Origin: Puccinia triticina
Taxonomy: Eukaryota > Basidiomycota > Pucciniomycetes > Pucciniales > Pucciniaceae
NCBI RefSeq assembly: GCF_026914185.1
Contig: NC_070566.1
Span: 5,270,001-5,334,000 of the forward strand
DNA: 64,000 bases
Direction: 5' to 3'
Below the pieces are notes generated by a model. That model was not told the DNA's origin. It made no database searches and saw nothing but the letters and a program-made list of their open reading frames with translations. The position numbers were made by a program, and so were the translations under genes. This document shows positions 34,793 through 44,973 of the stretch, piece by piece; the stretch's first letter is position 1; the number at the start of each line of letters is the position of its first letter.

Positions 34793-35830
34793 CTTCTGGT
34801 GCGCTAATGAATCTTGCGTCAATAAATGCTTTAGTCTTGTCATTATCCCTTATCTCCATAGACGACCGGTCATGTCCCTTTGTGATATACTTGTAGAGAT
34901 ATTTCACCGCAGTAGAGTCCACCGGTATTTCAACGTTAATGTGACAGTCGAACTTCAACGAAAGGTATTTGTTATACGGAACAACATTAGAGCTGTTGAA
35001 GATTTGTTTGTTTTTTGCAACAACAAAATCAGTCACCCTACGCCGATATACTGGGTACGCCCCACTGATTGTGATTGTCCTTGGTGTGAGTGGTTTTGGA
35101 TAACCCAAAGAAAAGCCTTTCTTCGACCAACACGGGCGTCCGGGACAAGGGCCGTGGATCATTAGCCTGGAGACAATATCGTAGAGCTTGGGCTCACTCA
35201 GTGGGTCAGGCACCTTGGCGCAGACGAGAAAATCAATCTTCTCGGGGGTGTCCGGCCTATCTTCTTCCCTCAGTGTGACCATTAAGTGGAGATGGGGAAG
35301 GCCCCGTTTCTGGAATTCAATGACCCCCACGTATGAAATTACCGCTCCCAACCTTCCGTAATTGATAACTTCTTCAATTAGTGCGTCGACTTTCAATTTG
35401 AACACACGGTCAACAAACACAGGATGGTCAGCCGCGGACGCCAGGAGTCCGATTTCGTCGGTTATATCTTTCCACTTTGGATTAGCAGTCATGGTGATGA
35501 AAAGTGACGGTGGGCCATATTTCCTTACGATGGCCATCGAGTCTTGGTACAATTGGCCCATCGCCCTCGGGCTGCCGATAAAAGTTGAGGGGAGTATGAC
35601 TCGCCGGCCCTCAGGGACCTCGAAGTTCTCAATGGATGTCATAAGGGACTGGTATTGATTTGCTTTCAAGGCGAGTTGATGGTTTCAAATGAAATTAAGA
35701 CGGGAGCCTTCTACGCATACGTACATATCCACGACAAATTCCTGAAAAAGCGTACGGCCATGGAGAATGATCGAGTATTGACCAACTCTTGCAAACAGGA
35801 GGAATGCAAACCATTCCAATGACTTGACGC
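34793..35830 (-). pseudogene. Helitron Rep (HUH endonuclease) exon
   Basis: It contains GRRVILPSTFIGSPRAM, LFITMTANPKW, the two-histidine motif in GLPHLHLMV (35284-35300), and the two-tyrosine region KYLYKYITKG. These are the nicking and joining residues of Helitron Rep. Upstream it continues FLLFARVGQYSIILHGRTLF, then CVEGSRLNFI, a TGA at 35685-35687, and NHQLALKANQYQ. That stop probably replaced an Arg codon and would truncate the protein. Confidence 0.82.
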
Positions 35831-35970
35831 GTCTATTCGTTTCTATTTCGAAAGCACCACTATTAAGACAATGTCATTGTTCTGATCCGAGAAAAGGACT
35901 CACTTCGAGAGGTTGTACAAACATATACGTTATCCCACTGTTGGGATCCGTAAGGGAAGAATAGGGGGTA

Positions 35971-36950
35971 TCAAAGAGGGAAATAAGATGAATGTAAATC
36001 GGAGATATGCTCTAATCGTCCGTCTTTCCGCCTCAATCGAATATGACGGGTCTTGTTAATTTCACCTCCCCCTTCGACAACGATCGCAACTTCTTCCGGA
36101 CTTGGAAGATTGTAAGGCTTCGGGTTCGTCCCCGGTTTATGAATCGTCGTTAGGGCAAGCGTCTTTGACGGTGAGTTTTTCAAGACGGTTCTAGCACTCT
36201 TGTAAACTTTTGCGTATGGGTTATATGAATACATAACCTTCATCAAATCTGACACTATGTCTTCCTGCATGACGAATTTGGCACCAATTGGGTTTCGTCT
36301 GCCAGAGGCTTTCTCGATTCGCAGCCGGGTTTCTTCTTGTCCGCCATTCCCGATGACGTAAATTTGTGCATAGCCTGGGTTGGAACGATTGAGGGGCTCG
36401 ACACTTGGAATCAGGTGGCTCAGACCGCCCGAGATTCGAAAAACATCGATGCCTAGTTGACCGCGGACGGTTTTGTCGACATTAGCTCCCAGCGACGTGA
36501 AGCTAATGCAGTTATTGTAAAGTCTGATAAGAGCCTGAAAGTTGATAGCTCCTAAAGAATAGTCAGCCAAGAAGTTAACATCCCTTTTTGTCAAATGTGT
36601 TACATACTCTCGTCTGTTCCTGAGAACAACTGTTTGAGTATCGGAGGCGTTTCAGGGGCAGCTGGATCCATCATGGGCAATATGACCTGCGATTTCTGAC
36701 AGCACATCGTGAAGTCTTTCTCCGTCTTCCCACGGTCGAGTTTCGTCGATTCTTCATTGAAGTGAAGGGCACCACAACCTATACAGATGATTATGCACCT
36801 TCCAAGCGAGTGGGGAATTGTAAATAGGACTTGGTTCAATATGTAATTCTCGTTGTTGTCACATTCACGGGTAATAGCCTTGAACTTGAACGGCATCGTA
36901 ACTGGGGATAGAGATGTGATAAGATGTTGACGAGATGAGGCCCGATAGTT
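35971..36950 (-). pseudogene. Helitron RepHel N-terminal part (helitron-like N domain)
   Basis: Readable pieces are LGRCIIICIGCGALHFNEES and APETPPILKQLFSG, a shift near 36600, then NFQALIRLYNNCISFTSLGA and GYAQIYVIG. Near the end is HSSYFPL, a TGA at 35971-35973, then YPLFFPYG. These match the N-terminal region of Helitron proteins (CxxCGA.h..E; FRxxIR.YN...SFTS; P..YPLLFPYG). The shift and stop indicate decay. An intron is likely between about 35905 and 35830. Confidence 0.75.
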
Positions 36951-37766
36951 AATGATTATCTGACAATTCAACAAATATAAGGCAACAACGAAGAGGGCTG
37001 TCCAAAAATTTATTGCTAGAAGCCTCACACACAATTTACGGAGAATGTTCCTAGTGAGGAGAGTGAGGACTATGAACTGGTCAATCGTGTTACGCACCAA
37101 CCACTCGAGTAACTTGGCAGAATTAGTCCTGAGAATGTCTCAATGAAGGTTGAATGTTGAAATTGCAATGTCAACTGGCCCCCACAACTGGTATCAAACC
37201 AACACCAAGAGGCCCTGAACGTGCATGACGGTAATGTGAATGTGGCTGGACCAGTCATTTGATGATGAATGGGCCTTCAGGTCGTGACACTCAAGCGAAT
37301 CCAGTTGGCCCAGTAGATCTAAGAATCCTAGCTCATGAAGGACAACTAATAGCGGGCAAATCGCTAGCAAGGGTATTGGGGCCTATCCAACTCGAATGAC
37401 CGGACTCGCATTGACATGTTTGGTCCTGGTTGTGAGGCGCGGGCAAAAAGTACGGTTGTTATTATTTGGCTCTCATCTAACTAACAATATCCACAATTTG
37501 GCCCGCTTTTTTTTTACAAGACTATTCTAAATTTTTTTCTATTAACTGTGGCTCTTTATGATAAGATTTTTATGTTGATTTTTGAACTATGCGACACGAC
37601 AAAAAAATGAGCAATGAAGGGAAAATGGATCCGTACAAAGTAAGAAAATGGCCCCGGAGGGTTCGATCTTCGGCTCACGGGCGCAAGAATTTGGGCAAAT
37701 GGACTATTGATCTTCAAACTTTTAGTTCTCTCGGTTGGGGTTTGCTGCCGTCGGTGGCCCGGTGAA

Positions 37767-38981
37767 TCATTCATTTTTAGACTTTTTACTTCCCTCGGTT
37801 GGGGGTTGCTTGCGTGGGCGGCCTGGCCCTTTCCTCTTGAGGAGTGGATAGTCATCTTCTTTGACCTCGTCTTTGTCATGGTTGTCGTGGTTTTCATCAT
37901 CAGCAACTTGGACCTTGTCGGGGGATGCTTTTTCTTTTCCTTTGCGAGAGATCGGAGTGTGTAGCAGCCCAGTGGTGCCAGATTGAGATGCGCAGGGGGT
38001 TGGAGAAGATTCTGAGTCTTTCTTGAAGGTGATACTGGTGGGATAATCATGGTCAGAACTAATCCGATCTTGAATGATGAATTAAACTAACAACTTCCTT
38101 CCACGCAAGGCTGGAGTCGAGGGTCCTACCCCTAATTTGCCATTGCTACCCTTTGACTGATGACCACTCGTAACACTCACGCCACCAACCTAGAATTAAT
38201 TCCCGAACAATTAGTATTAAGATATGGAACAGACAGTATCAACTCGACGCACAAGAATGATGGGCATCTTTGCCTTGATATCCCAATCGACCAAAGATCC
38301 AACAATCGACATTTCCCGTCCCACAGTGTAAAGGACATGGGTTTTCACCATGTTGCGAGTAGCTGGGACTATATACTTCAAAAGAAAAGCTCGGTGGGAG
38401 CGTGCCTAGACTGGGTATTAGTACCAAGCGTCGACTTGAAATGAAAATCTGACTTACAACAGGATCCCAATCATTGTGAGAGACAATGACTTCGAGTTGA
38501 TCTTCCTCTCCAGGGTTCGGGCTGGGAACTTCAGCACGTTCAACAATTACGCCTAGGCCGACGATACCCGTCTTATTCGTGAAATCGAGGTTCAAATCAG
38601 TTGCTTTGCCAATTCGCATGATGGAATCCTGTGTGTAAGTCACGGTAGGAGGACTCCCGTCGTTAAGAGCGATCATCCAAGCACCCGTGATCAAATATAT
38701 TATCCCTTGCTCAAGTGCATTAGCGACGGCCGTATTGGCCATTAATTTGACCTCGAAATCGACCTCTTTATCGCCTCCAACCCCTGCGCATTGGAAAAAG
38801 GTCCCGGTTGTCAGGAGCCCGTATTGGTTTCCTCTGACAACGTCTATTTCAGACTTTTGAGGATGGGAGCGAGTAAGTCACAATCCGGTCAGGTTGAAGA
38901 TGGTGGGGTGCTTACGTCGGACAAGGCTTCAAAATGTCCGGATACGATACTCGGATGATTTGAAGGTCGGACGTTCGACAT
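37767..38981 (-). CDS. Helitron cargo gene 1, AT-hook protein of unknown family (5 exons, 325 aa)
   Basis: Exons in minus order are 38981-38916, 38853-38458, 38405-38253, 38189-38095 and 38034-37767. Introns of 62, 52, 63 and 60 nt all have GT/AG ends. Exon lengths (66, 396, 153, 95, 268) join to 978 nt with ATG and TGA and no internal stop. The protein starts MSNVRPSNHPSI. It has a domain with GLLTTGTFFQC, IIYLITGAWMIALNDG, GLGVIVERAE and VIVSHNDWDP, then FLLKYIVPATRN and YTVGREMSIVGSLVD. After VTSG comes an acidic tail with an AT-hook, GPGRPRK (residues 306-312). AT-hooks bind the minor groove of AT-rich DNA, so a nuclear DNA-binding role is inferred. It is homologous to cargo gene 2 with shared intron positions. 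No named family recognised. Confidence 0.72.
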
Positions 38982-40230
38982 TGGGGTAATGGTACTTGGT
39001 GGTGGGAGACGATGTGCGTGGATCTAATCTACGAGGAAGTTTTCAGGTGGCAGGAGATTAAGATGAGTGTGATCCGGTAGTGGGGGGTGGGAATGTGAGA
39101 AGGCGAGCAGGTTCTAAGTTCAAGCTAAGCAGTGATATTGCGGTTGGGGAAGTTCAAGACAACGGCACTCGGGCCAAGGAGAATATTGGGCCATGTTGTG
39201 AGGAATGGGGTCCACGGAGAAACACGGGTAACACTACAGAAGGGTTCGAGTGAAAAAAATAGAATTGGGCAAGGGTCAGTTGTCGCCATGCGCAATGTTC
39301 AATGTTCGCTCGCGGAGCTCCTATCGCTCCGTTTTTTCAGGGCCTGGTGTAACGGACGATAAGGACACGGTGGCCATGGTAGCGAATACTTGAGGGAAGG
39401 GGTGAACTAAGAAGTAAGGGTGACAATAGGGAAGCGGTTAAGAGAAGTGAATGTGATCAGTAGACGGTGACATGTCGGAGCTGGTCGCGCGCAATGTTGT
39501 CAGGGTCTTAAGAACTCACGGGAATGACAATATCAGGCAACGTGGGCGGGTATTCATGCCTAGAGGTCCACAAAAAACAATGGGTGACAATACGGAAGGG
39601 TGGAAGAGCAAGTAATGGGATAGGTTGAGGGTCAGTTACCGGAGATGAACGCGTTGTATGCACACGTGCGGACCTCGTACCGAAGAGAGTTTGACAATCG
39701 TTTCTGCGAGACGACGCCTCCAGCTTGGGAAGGCGTTGAGGGTCGCGAAGGCGGATACGAATCGGAATGTTTCCTCGCGGTCCAACTGCGCCCCTGAATG
39801 ACAGGCCCTTGTGGGATCAGTACATGAAAGATTTAGGTAAAAGTAATTCTGGAAGGTTCCTTGTGGACCCCGGTTGCGAGGGGATGGTAAAAGATAGGAG
39901 GTCATGACGAACAGGAGTGGGTGAAGTACCGAATTGGTGAGGCTGTCGGCCCGTAGGCAACAGTATTGGCCGCAAGTAGCGAGAAATCGGAAAGGAGGAG
40001 CGACGGATTTGATGGGTAATCGAGACCAAGTTTGGATGAGGGTATCAAGAGGCAAGTTTGGGCGTCTAGGGAGTATCATACAGTGAGTTTGAAGAAAATT
40101 GGAGGGGGAGGCGTTTGGGGGGGGTGGCAAGGATTAGGGTGCGACGTGTTTTGAATCCAAGAGATCACGTGGGAAGTGAAAAAAAAGGGGGAATGGAAAA
40201 TTATAAATAGAGACTTACGGCGCATATGGA
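38982..40230. other. Helitron 5' region upstream of cargo gene 1
   Basis: G-rich on the plus strand. ORFs at 39132-39362 (+) and 39636-40130 (-) lack motifs. It may hold the promoter and 5' UTR of cargo gene 1, or a further decayed captured gene. Confidence 0.4.
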
Positions 40231-40239
40231 TTGCTCCTT

Positions 40240-40426
40240 GCGGTTCCGGGCTTTGGCTTCATTATGCCGCAGGAACCGCCATTGTGGGCAAAGGGGGTTA
40301 TAGCAAAGGGGGTTGAGGTTGGTTAGCGGGACTCGCGCCAACCTCGTGGATTTTCCACATTGAATTGGAGAAATTCATATTGAATTGTTGGCTCTAGGCT
40401 GGTTAGCGGGACCCGCGCCAGCCTAG
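40240..40426. repeat. Three hairpins near the Helitron 5' end
   Basis: Stems are GCGGTTCC/GGAACCGC (40240-40279), AGGTTGG/CCAACCT (40316-40344) and CTAGGCTGG/CCAGCCTAG (40394-40426). The last two enclose the same loop, TTAGCGGGA[CT][TC]CGCG, and differ in the stem by a matched base-pair change (T-A to C-G). Confidence 0.7.
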
Positions 40427-40500
40427 AAATATGATGGGGAATGGGGAGGGAGAACCCATGATCTTAGGTTCCATGACTCATTGGTTTCATGAAACTTAGA

Positions 40501-41915
40501 TTTGGCAACTGATCACAGTGTGGCTGCTACATTTGGCAGTTTTGTGGTCATTCAAGGTACACAATGAATCTTCAGGGGCATTCGATCATTTTGGTACCAA
40601 TATCATGGAAGAACTCCCATGCTGGGCTGAGATATGGTGGCAAAAACGCCAAGAAACTACCAAATTAGTGATATTTGGCAACTTATCACATTGTAGCTGC
40701 TACATTTGGGGGTTTTGTGGTCATTCAAGGTACTCAATGAATCCTCAGGGGCATTTGATCATTTTGGTACCAATATCATGGAAGAACTCCCATGCTGGGC
40801 TGAGATATGGTGGCAAAAACGCCAAGAAACTACCAAATTAGTGATATTTAGCAACTTATCACATTGTAGCTGCTACATTTGGGGGTTTTGTGGTCATTCA
40901 AGGTACTCATTGAATCCTCAGGGGCATTTGATCATTTTGGTACCAATATCATGGAAGAACTCCCATTCTGGGCTGAGATATAGTGGCAGAAACACCAAGA
41001 AACTACCAAATTAGTGATATTTGGCAACTGATCACATTGTAGCTGCTACATTTGGGGGTTTTGTGGTCATTCAACGTACTCAATGAATCTTCAGGGGCAT
41101 TTGATCATTTTGGTACCAATATCATGGAAGAACTCCCATGCTGCGCTGAGATATAGTGGCAGAAACACCAAGAAACTACCAAATTAGTGATATTTGGCAA
41201 CTGATCACATTGTGGCTGCTACATTTGGGGGTTTTGTGGTCATTCAAGGTACTCAATGAATCTTCAGGGGCATTTGATCATTTTGGTACCAATATCATGG
41301 AAGAACTCCCAGGCTGCGCTGAGATATAGTGGCAGAAACACCAAGGCACTACCACATTAGTTATATTTGGCAACTGATCACAGTGTGGCTGCCACATTTG
41401 GCAGTTTTGTGGTCATTCAAGGTACAAAATGAATCTTCAGGGGCATATGATCATTTTGGTACCAATATCATGGAAGAACTCCCATGCTGGGCTGAGATAT
41501 GGTGGCAAAAACGCCAAGAAACTACCAAATTAGTTATATTTGGCAACTGATCACATTGTAGCTGCTACATTTGGCAGTTTTGTGGTCACTCAAGGTACAA
41601 AATGAATTTTCAGGGGCATTTGATCATTTTGGTACCAATATCATGGAAGAACTCCCATGCTGCCCTGAGATATAGTGGCAGAAACACCAAGAAACTACCA
41701 AATTAGTGATATTTGGCAACTGATCACATTGTGGCTGCTACATTTGGGGGTTTTGTGGTCATTCAAGGTACCCAATGAATCTTCAGGGGCATTTGATCAT
41801 TTTGGCACCAATATCATGGAAGAACTCTCACTCTGCGCTGAGATATAGTGGCAGAAACACCAAGAAACTACCAAATTAGTGATATTATTTGGCAACTGAT
41901 CACATTGTTGCTGCT
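40501..41915 (-). repeat. 173-bp satellite, inverted arm of copy B (after Helitron)
   Basis: About eight inverted monomers resume exactly after the Helitron with TTTGGCAACTGATCAC. Some neighbouring monomers are almost identical (for example those at about 40515-40860), indicating recent local amplification. Confidence 0.9.
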
Positions 41916-42214
41916 GCATAATGGATGTGACCCCAAATAAATTATATTTTGAAATATTTCTGGGTTTTATATGCAGAAAAATTGTCTGATGAAATTTTAT
42001 GTGGAAGTATTCCTCATTAATCTGTGGTTGATAACAAAAGTAGATAAAAAAAAGAACCTGACAAAAATATGCCAAACCATGGTAAACTAATTTCAAAAAG
42101 GCCTTTTATGCATATAGCACTTCAAGCATGCTATGCAATATTTTCAGGAAGTTCACCCAACCAAATTAAAAATGTGTGCAGGATGGTATCATGAGAGAGG
42201 TCAGGGGTCAATGT

Positions 42215-42613
42215 CTTTCCTTTTTTGAAAAAAAGTAGATTTGGAGACTTCTGATAATATCAATTGTTGAAGTAAAAAAAAAAGAAAGAAAAAAAATTGA
42301 GACCCCTCAGCTACCCTGGATTAATCCAAATTTTTTTCAGGAAGAATTGAATGGTGTATGTAGAAATTTATGAATGTTATCAGGCAAAAAAAAAGAAAGA
42401 TTCCTGTGGCTTACAGCTAACACAGGCAGAAGGAGAGAGATTATAGAATAGTATCAAGGAGACATGGAAAACAGACAAAGGTATCAAGAGGAATAAAAAA
42501 AAAAATGATCAATATAAATTGATCAATATACGCTATATTGATCAATATAAATTGATCAATATACGCTATATTGATCAATATACAACATCGCAAATTCATC
42601 CATCTTGGTAGTG
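42215..42613 (-). repeat. CACTA right terminal inverted repeat, copy B
   Basis: Inverted copy of the 10243 end with four TTGATCAA palindromes. It ends CATCTTGGTAGTG and is followed by AGT, matching the duplication at 10240-10242. Confidence 0.88.
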
Positions 42614-42616
42614 AGT

Positions 42617-43090
42617 AGAGATATTGATTTTATTCATCATCTCTTTTATGTTATCTTCTTGATGACTTACTAAATCTATCAAGATTTGTAACTGGGCAGA
42701 TTGGTGGTCTCCACGCTCTCTGTTTTCTTTGACAACCTCAGTTTTCATAGTGTTTAACAATTGGCTTTTAAAGTCCGCCATACCAATATCAATATCAGTA
42801 AGTTTATGTTGCAGACTTTGATTGATCTCAGCCTGATTTTCTAGGTTTGTTGTTACTCTACTGAGGTTATTTTTTAGTTCTCCAATGTCTTGGCCAAACT
42901 CAGGAATTTTAACAAAGTCTTGAGACATTTTTATTGCACAACTCACAGCAGATTCAAGAGTGTTAATGATAGAAGTATGACATTCCGCAATTTGAGAGTT
43001 TGTAAATTTATATTGGTTACTAGAGTTACTATGTAAAGTAGACAAGTTTCCATACAAATTATCAAACATGTGGGAAATGAAATCTCTATC
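42617..43090 (-). pseudogene. gag: Gypsy A gag N-terminus
   Basis: The minus frame reads SHMFDNLYGNLSTL, ESAVSCAIKMSQDF, IGELKNNLSRVTTNLENQ, then a heptad-like coiled-coil stretch to NKINIST, where the CACTA block cuts it. Gypsy B gag has a comparable long coiled-coil N-terminus. The downstream half continues at 10242 after the block, sharing the AGT duplication. Confidence 0.75.
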
Positions 43091-43670
43091 TACATCTGAT
43101 CGTAGGCTTGTTCCAAGGTGTTTGCTGCCTTCATGACTTGAGCCCATCTGCCGCGGTCTTTGCGGAGATTGTTGGATTGATGGGTGGGAGGATTCCTTCG
43201 TTTTTTCAAATTCTTCACCAGAGGGTTGATTTGCTTCATCACCGTCCAGGGATTCCACCCTTCGACCAAGGATTCTAGCTCTGGTCGAGTAAGATATCTC
43301 TGAGCCGCTTTGTGAGTCTCTTGCACTTTGCGCAATGCGGCTAGGAGCTCCTCTTTTGGAACTCCGCGTGCTTGGAGGGCTACACATTTTTTCCAGTTCA
43401 CTAGGTGAGCGTACACCAGATCCTTGATCAGCTGGATCTGTTCCCCCTCCAATTCTTCTGGAGTCTTTTTTGGAGCTCTGGCTTTCGAAGTGCTCGGAAC
43501 GGGGGTCTTCTTCTTGAACCAAAGCGGGATAGTCACCTCCGCTTCGGTCGGATCCTCTGCTAATTGGTCCTCCGAGGACGGGGCTTCCGAGGGCGGACCC
43601 TTTGCGGCTGGCTCGTTTCGGAGTAGGGAGAGGACCTTTGAGGTCGGGTCTGGAAAATCTAGTAGACATG
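43090..43670 (-). CDS. Gypsy A leader ORF upstream of gag
   Basis: A minus frame of more than 148 codons overlaps the gag-containing frame. It reads TIPLWFKKKTPVPSTSK, LVYAHLVNWKKC, LESLVEGWNPWTVMKQI, RGRWAQVMKAANTLEQ. Gypsy B has a counterpart at 53279-53720 (SDGWNLYTERKHIKVL; GNNKWKETFCMAQVLMEV). The shared GWN..T..K.I core between diverged elements supports a real element-encoded protein. Function unknown; the N-terminus may be formed by splicing from exons further upstream. Confidence 0.5.
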
Positions 43671-43679
43671 TTTTGTAAG

Positions 43680-44954
43680 TCTATTATAGGTTTTTGATAA
43701 AGAAGGAAAAAAAGTTGACTAACCGCCGGTTTCCGGTTTGGAGTTGCTTATGTCAATGTCTGCGAGGTTCTTGGCGGGGGCTGATTCTATCTCAGCTGCG
43801 AAATAAGGAGAGATTAGTCAGCAATGTGGTTTAAGCGAGTGATTTCGCAGAGAAAGAGTTACTAACGGGTATCTCTTGGTTGGCGGATAGTACCGGCAAC
43901 GTAGTTTGGTTTTGGAGCAGGCACTAGGTTTGCCAGAGCGCTTTTTTTAGCATTATAAAAGGTGGGGATACTGAAAGGGATCAAGAAAAAACGTACTGGT
44001 TGGTTTCTTTAATGGCACATCTACCTCAGATATTGGCGCGGTAGAGGCCAATAGGTTCCTTTTGGACTGCGTCTTTTGGACCACTATAGAAAAAAGGAAT
44101 CAATTGTTATTTAAGCTTGTCAACAGTAGGGTGGAAAGAGTAACGCACTCTCTCTTTCTTGGCAAGCCTGGGTTTTCCGGGCGTAGTGTTTGTGTAAGAA
44201 AAGTTGAAATCGGATTCGGGCTTCTAGGCTTGCTTTCTGTTTGCGCTTGATTCGATCAGTGGCGATTTTGAGTTGCTCTTTGTAAGAAAGCAGCTCCCAC
44301 GCGGTAGGGACGTAGTTTTGGTCTTGTTTGTCTTTTTTATCCTTAAGATAACGGAGATAATATTGAATTAGCTTGGCGTTCTTCATTAAATCCACTGGAA
44401 AAAAAGAAAGAAAGGTCAGAAAAAAGGTTTGAGATTTTTCTGAGGTGTAGGGTTGTATTCAGAAGGGTTATGGGCTTTTGATGATACGCACAAAAAACGC
44501 GGTTTCTATTGCGCTATGGAGCGAGTGGTAGTGACGCGAGATAGCGAGGAGTTGATTTGCAAGAAGTAGCGAGGAGTTGATTTGCAAGAAGTAGCGCAAG
44601 AGGTACGCCACAAAGAGCAGGTAAAGAGCGCGTAAGGGCGCAGGAAGGTTTGCGCTAAGTGGCAGCTTTTGGTTTGCACTAGGTAGCGTGGGTGGTGCGC
44701 TATGAAGAGCGGGTAGTGCGCTGTGGAGGGCGGGTAGTGCGCTGTGGAGAGCGGGTAGGGAGCAGCGCTAAACTTAATGGGTTAAGTTTTTTAGTGGGGA
44801 TATGTATCCTGCTGCGCTAGGAGCGCAGGGATTTAACCGGATGGTTAGGTGAGCTTAAATAAGCTTTAAGGTAGGGTTTGGTTTGGTTTATTTTGTTGGA
44901 TAAACAAAAAAAACTAGGTAAGTTATGGGGTTATGGGTTAAAAAAGGTTTTATT
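43680..44954 (-). other. Gypsy A 5' leader
   Basis: Minus-strand fragments such as VVQKTQSKRNLLASTAPI followed by GTACGT, and the ORF at 44120-44395 (IQYYLRYLKDKKDKQDQ), look like short exons separated by introns. 44490-44770 is a low-complexity stretch of GCGCTGTGGAG.GCGGGTAGT units. I cannot fix exon borders. Confidence 0.45.
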
Positions 44955-44971
44955 CCCGGCCAGACCCCCAA
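44955..44971 (-). promoter_or_regulatory. Primer binding site of gypsy A
   Basis: In the minus sense the LTR end CTGACA is followed by AT and then TGGGGGTCTGGCCGGGA. A TGG-starting, tRNA-3'-end-complementary segment right after the LTR is the minus-strand priming site. I cannot name the tRNA. Confidence 0.65.
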
Positions 44972-44973
44972 TT

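Larger units (their letters stand above)
30364..40500 (-). mobile_element. Helitron H2 carrying RepHel and two extra genes (10.1 kb)
   Basis: In minus-strand sense it starts TCTAAGTTTCATG at 40500 and ends with a GC hairpin and CTAG at 30364. The satellite monomer is interrupted exactly between A (30363) and T (40501) without target duplication, the Helitron rule. It encodes a HUH-type Rep and a Pif1-like helicase (minus) plus two homologous spliced genes, one on each side. RepHel holds nonsense codons, so it looks no longer autonomous. Confidence 0.9.
10243..42613. mobile_element. 32.4-kb CACTA block inserted in gypsy A gag (composite of two copies)
   Basis: The outer ends are the inverted repeat CACTACCAAGATGGATGAA (10243) and its complement ending GGTAGTG (42613). 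Gypsy A sequence is duplicated by 3 bp, AGT at 10240-10242 and 42614-42616. CACTA ends with 3-bp duplications are the rule for the CACTA/EnSpm superfamily. Inside are two more such ends facing outward from a spacer (22582 and 25814). The structure is thus end-A-end, spacer, end-B-end, with only the outermost pair sharing a duplication. No CACTA transposase is seen, so it is non-autonomous. Confidence 0.85.
25814..42613. mobile_element. CACTA copy B (16.8 kb, contains Helitron)
   Basis: It starts CACTACCAAGATGG at 25814 (preceded by TGA) and ends GGTAGTG at 42613 (followed by AGT). It has the same arm plan as copy A: TIR, subterminal segment, direct satellite (26495-29665), inverted satellite (29666-30363 and 40501-41915), inverted subterminal segment and TIR. 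A Helitron of 10.1 kb occupies 30364-40500. No transposase was found. Confidence 0.85.

Noticed and set aside
37556..38050. 164-codon minus ORF as a separate basic protein
   Set aside because: A different frame of the same region gives exon 5 of cargo gene 1 with correct splice phase and an AT-hook; the longer ORF is its shadow.
39636..40130. 164-codon minus ORF near the Helitron 5' end
   Set aside because: No motif and proline/serine-rich by composition; could be a captured fragment, but I cannot support a gene.
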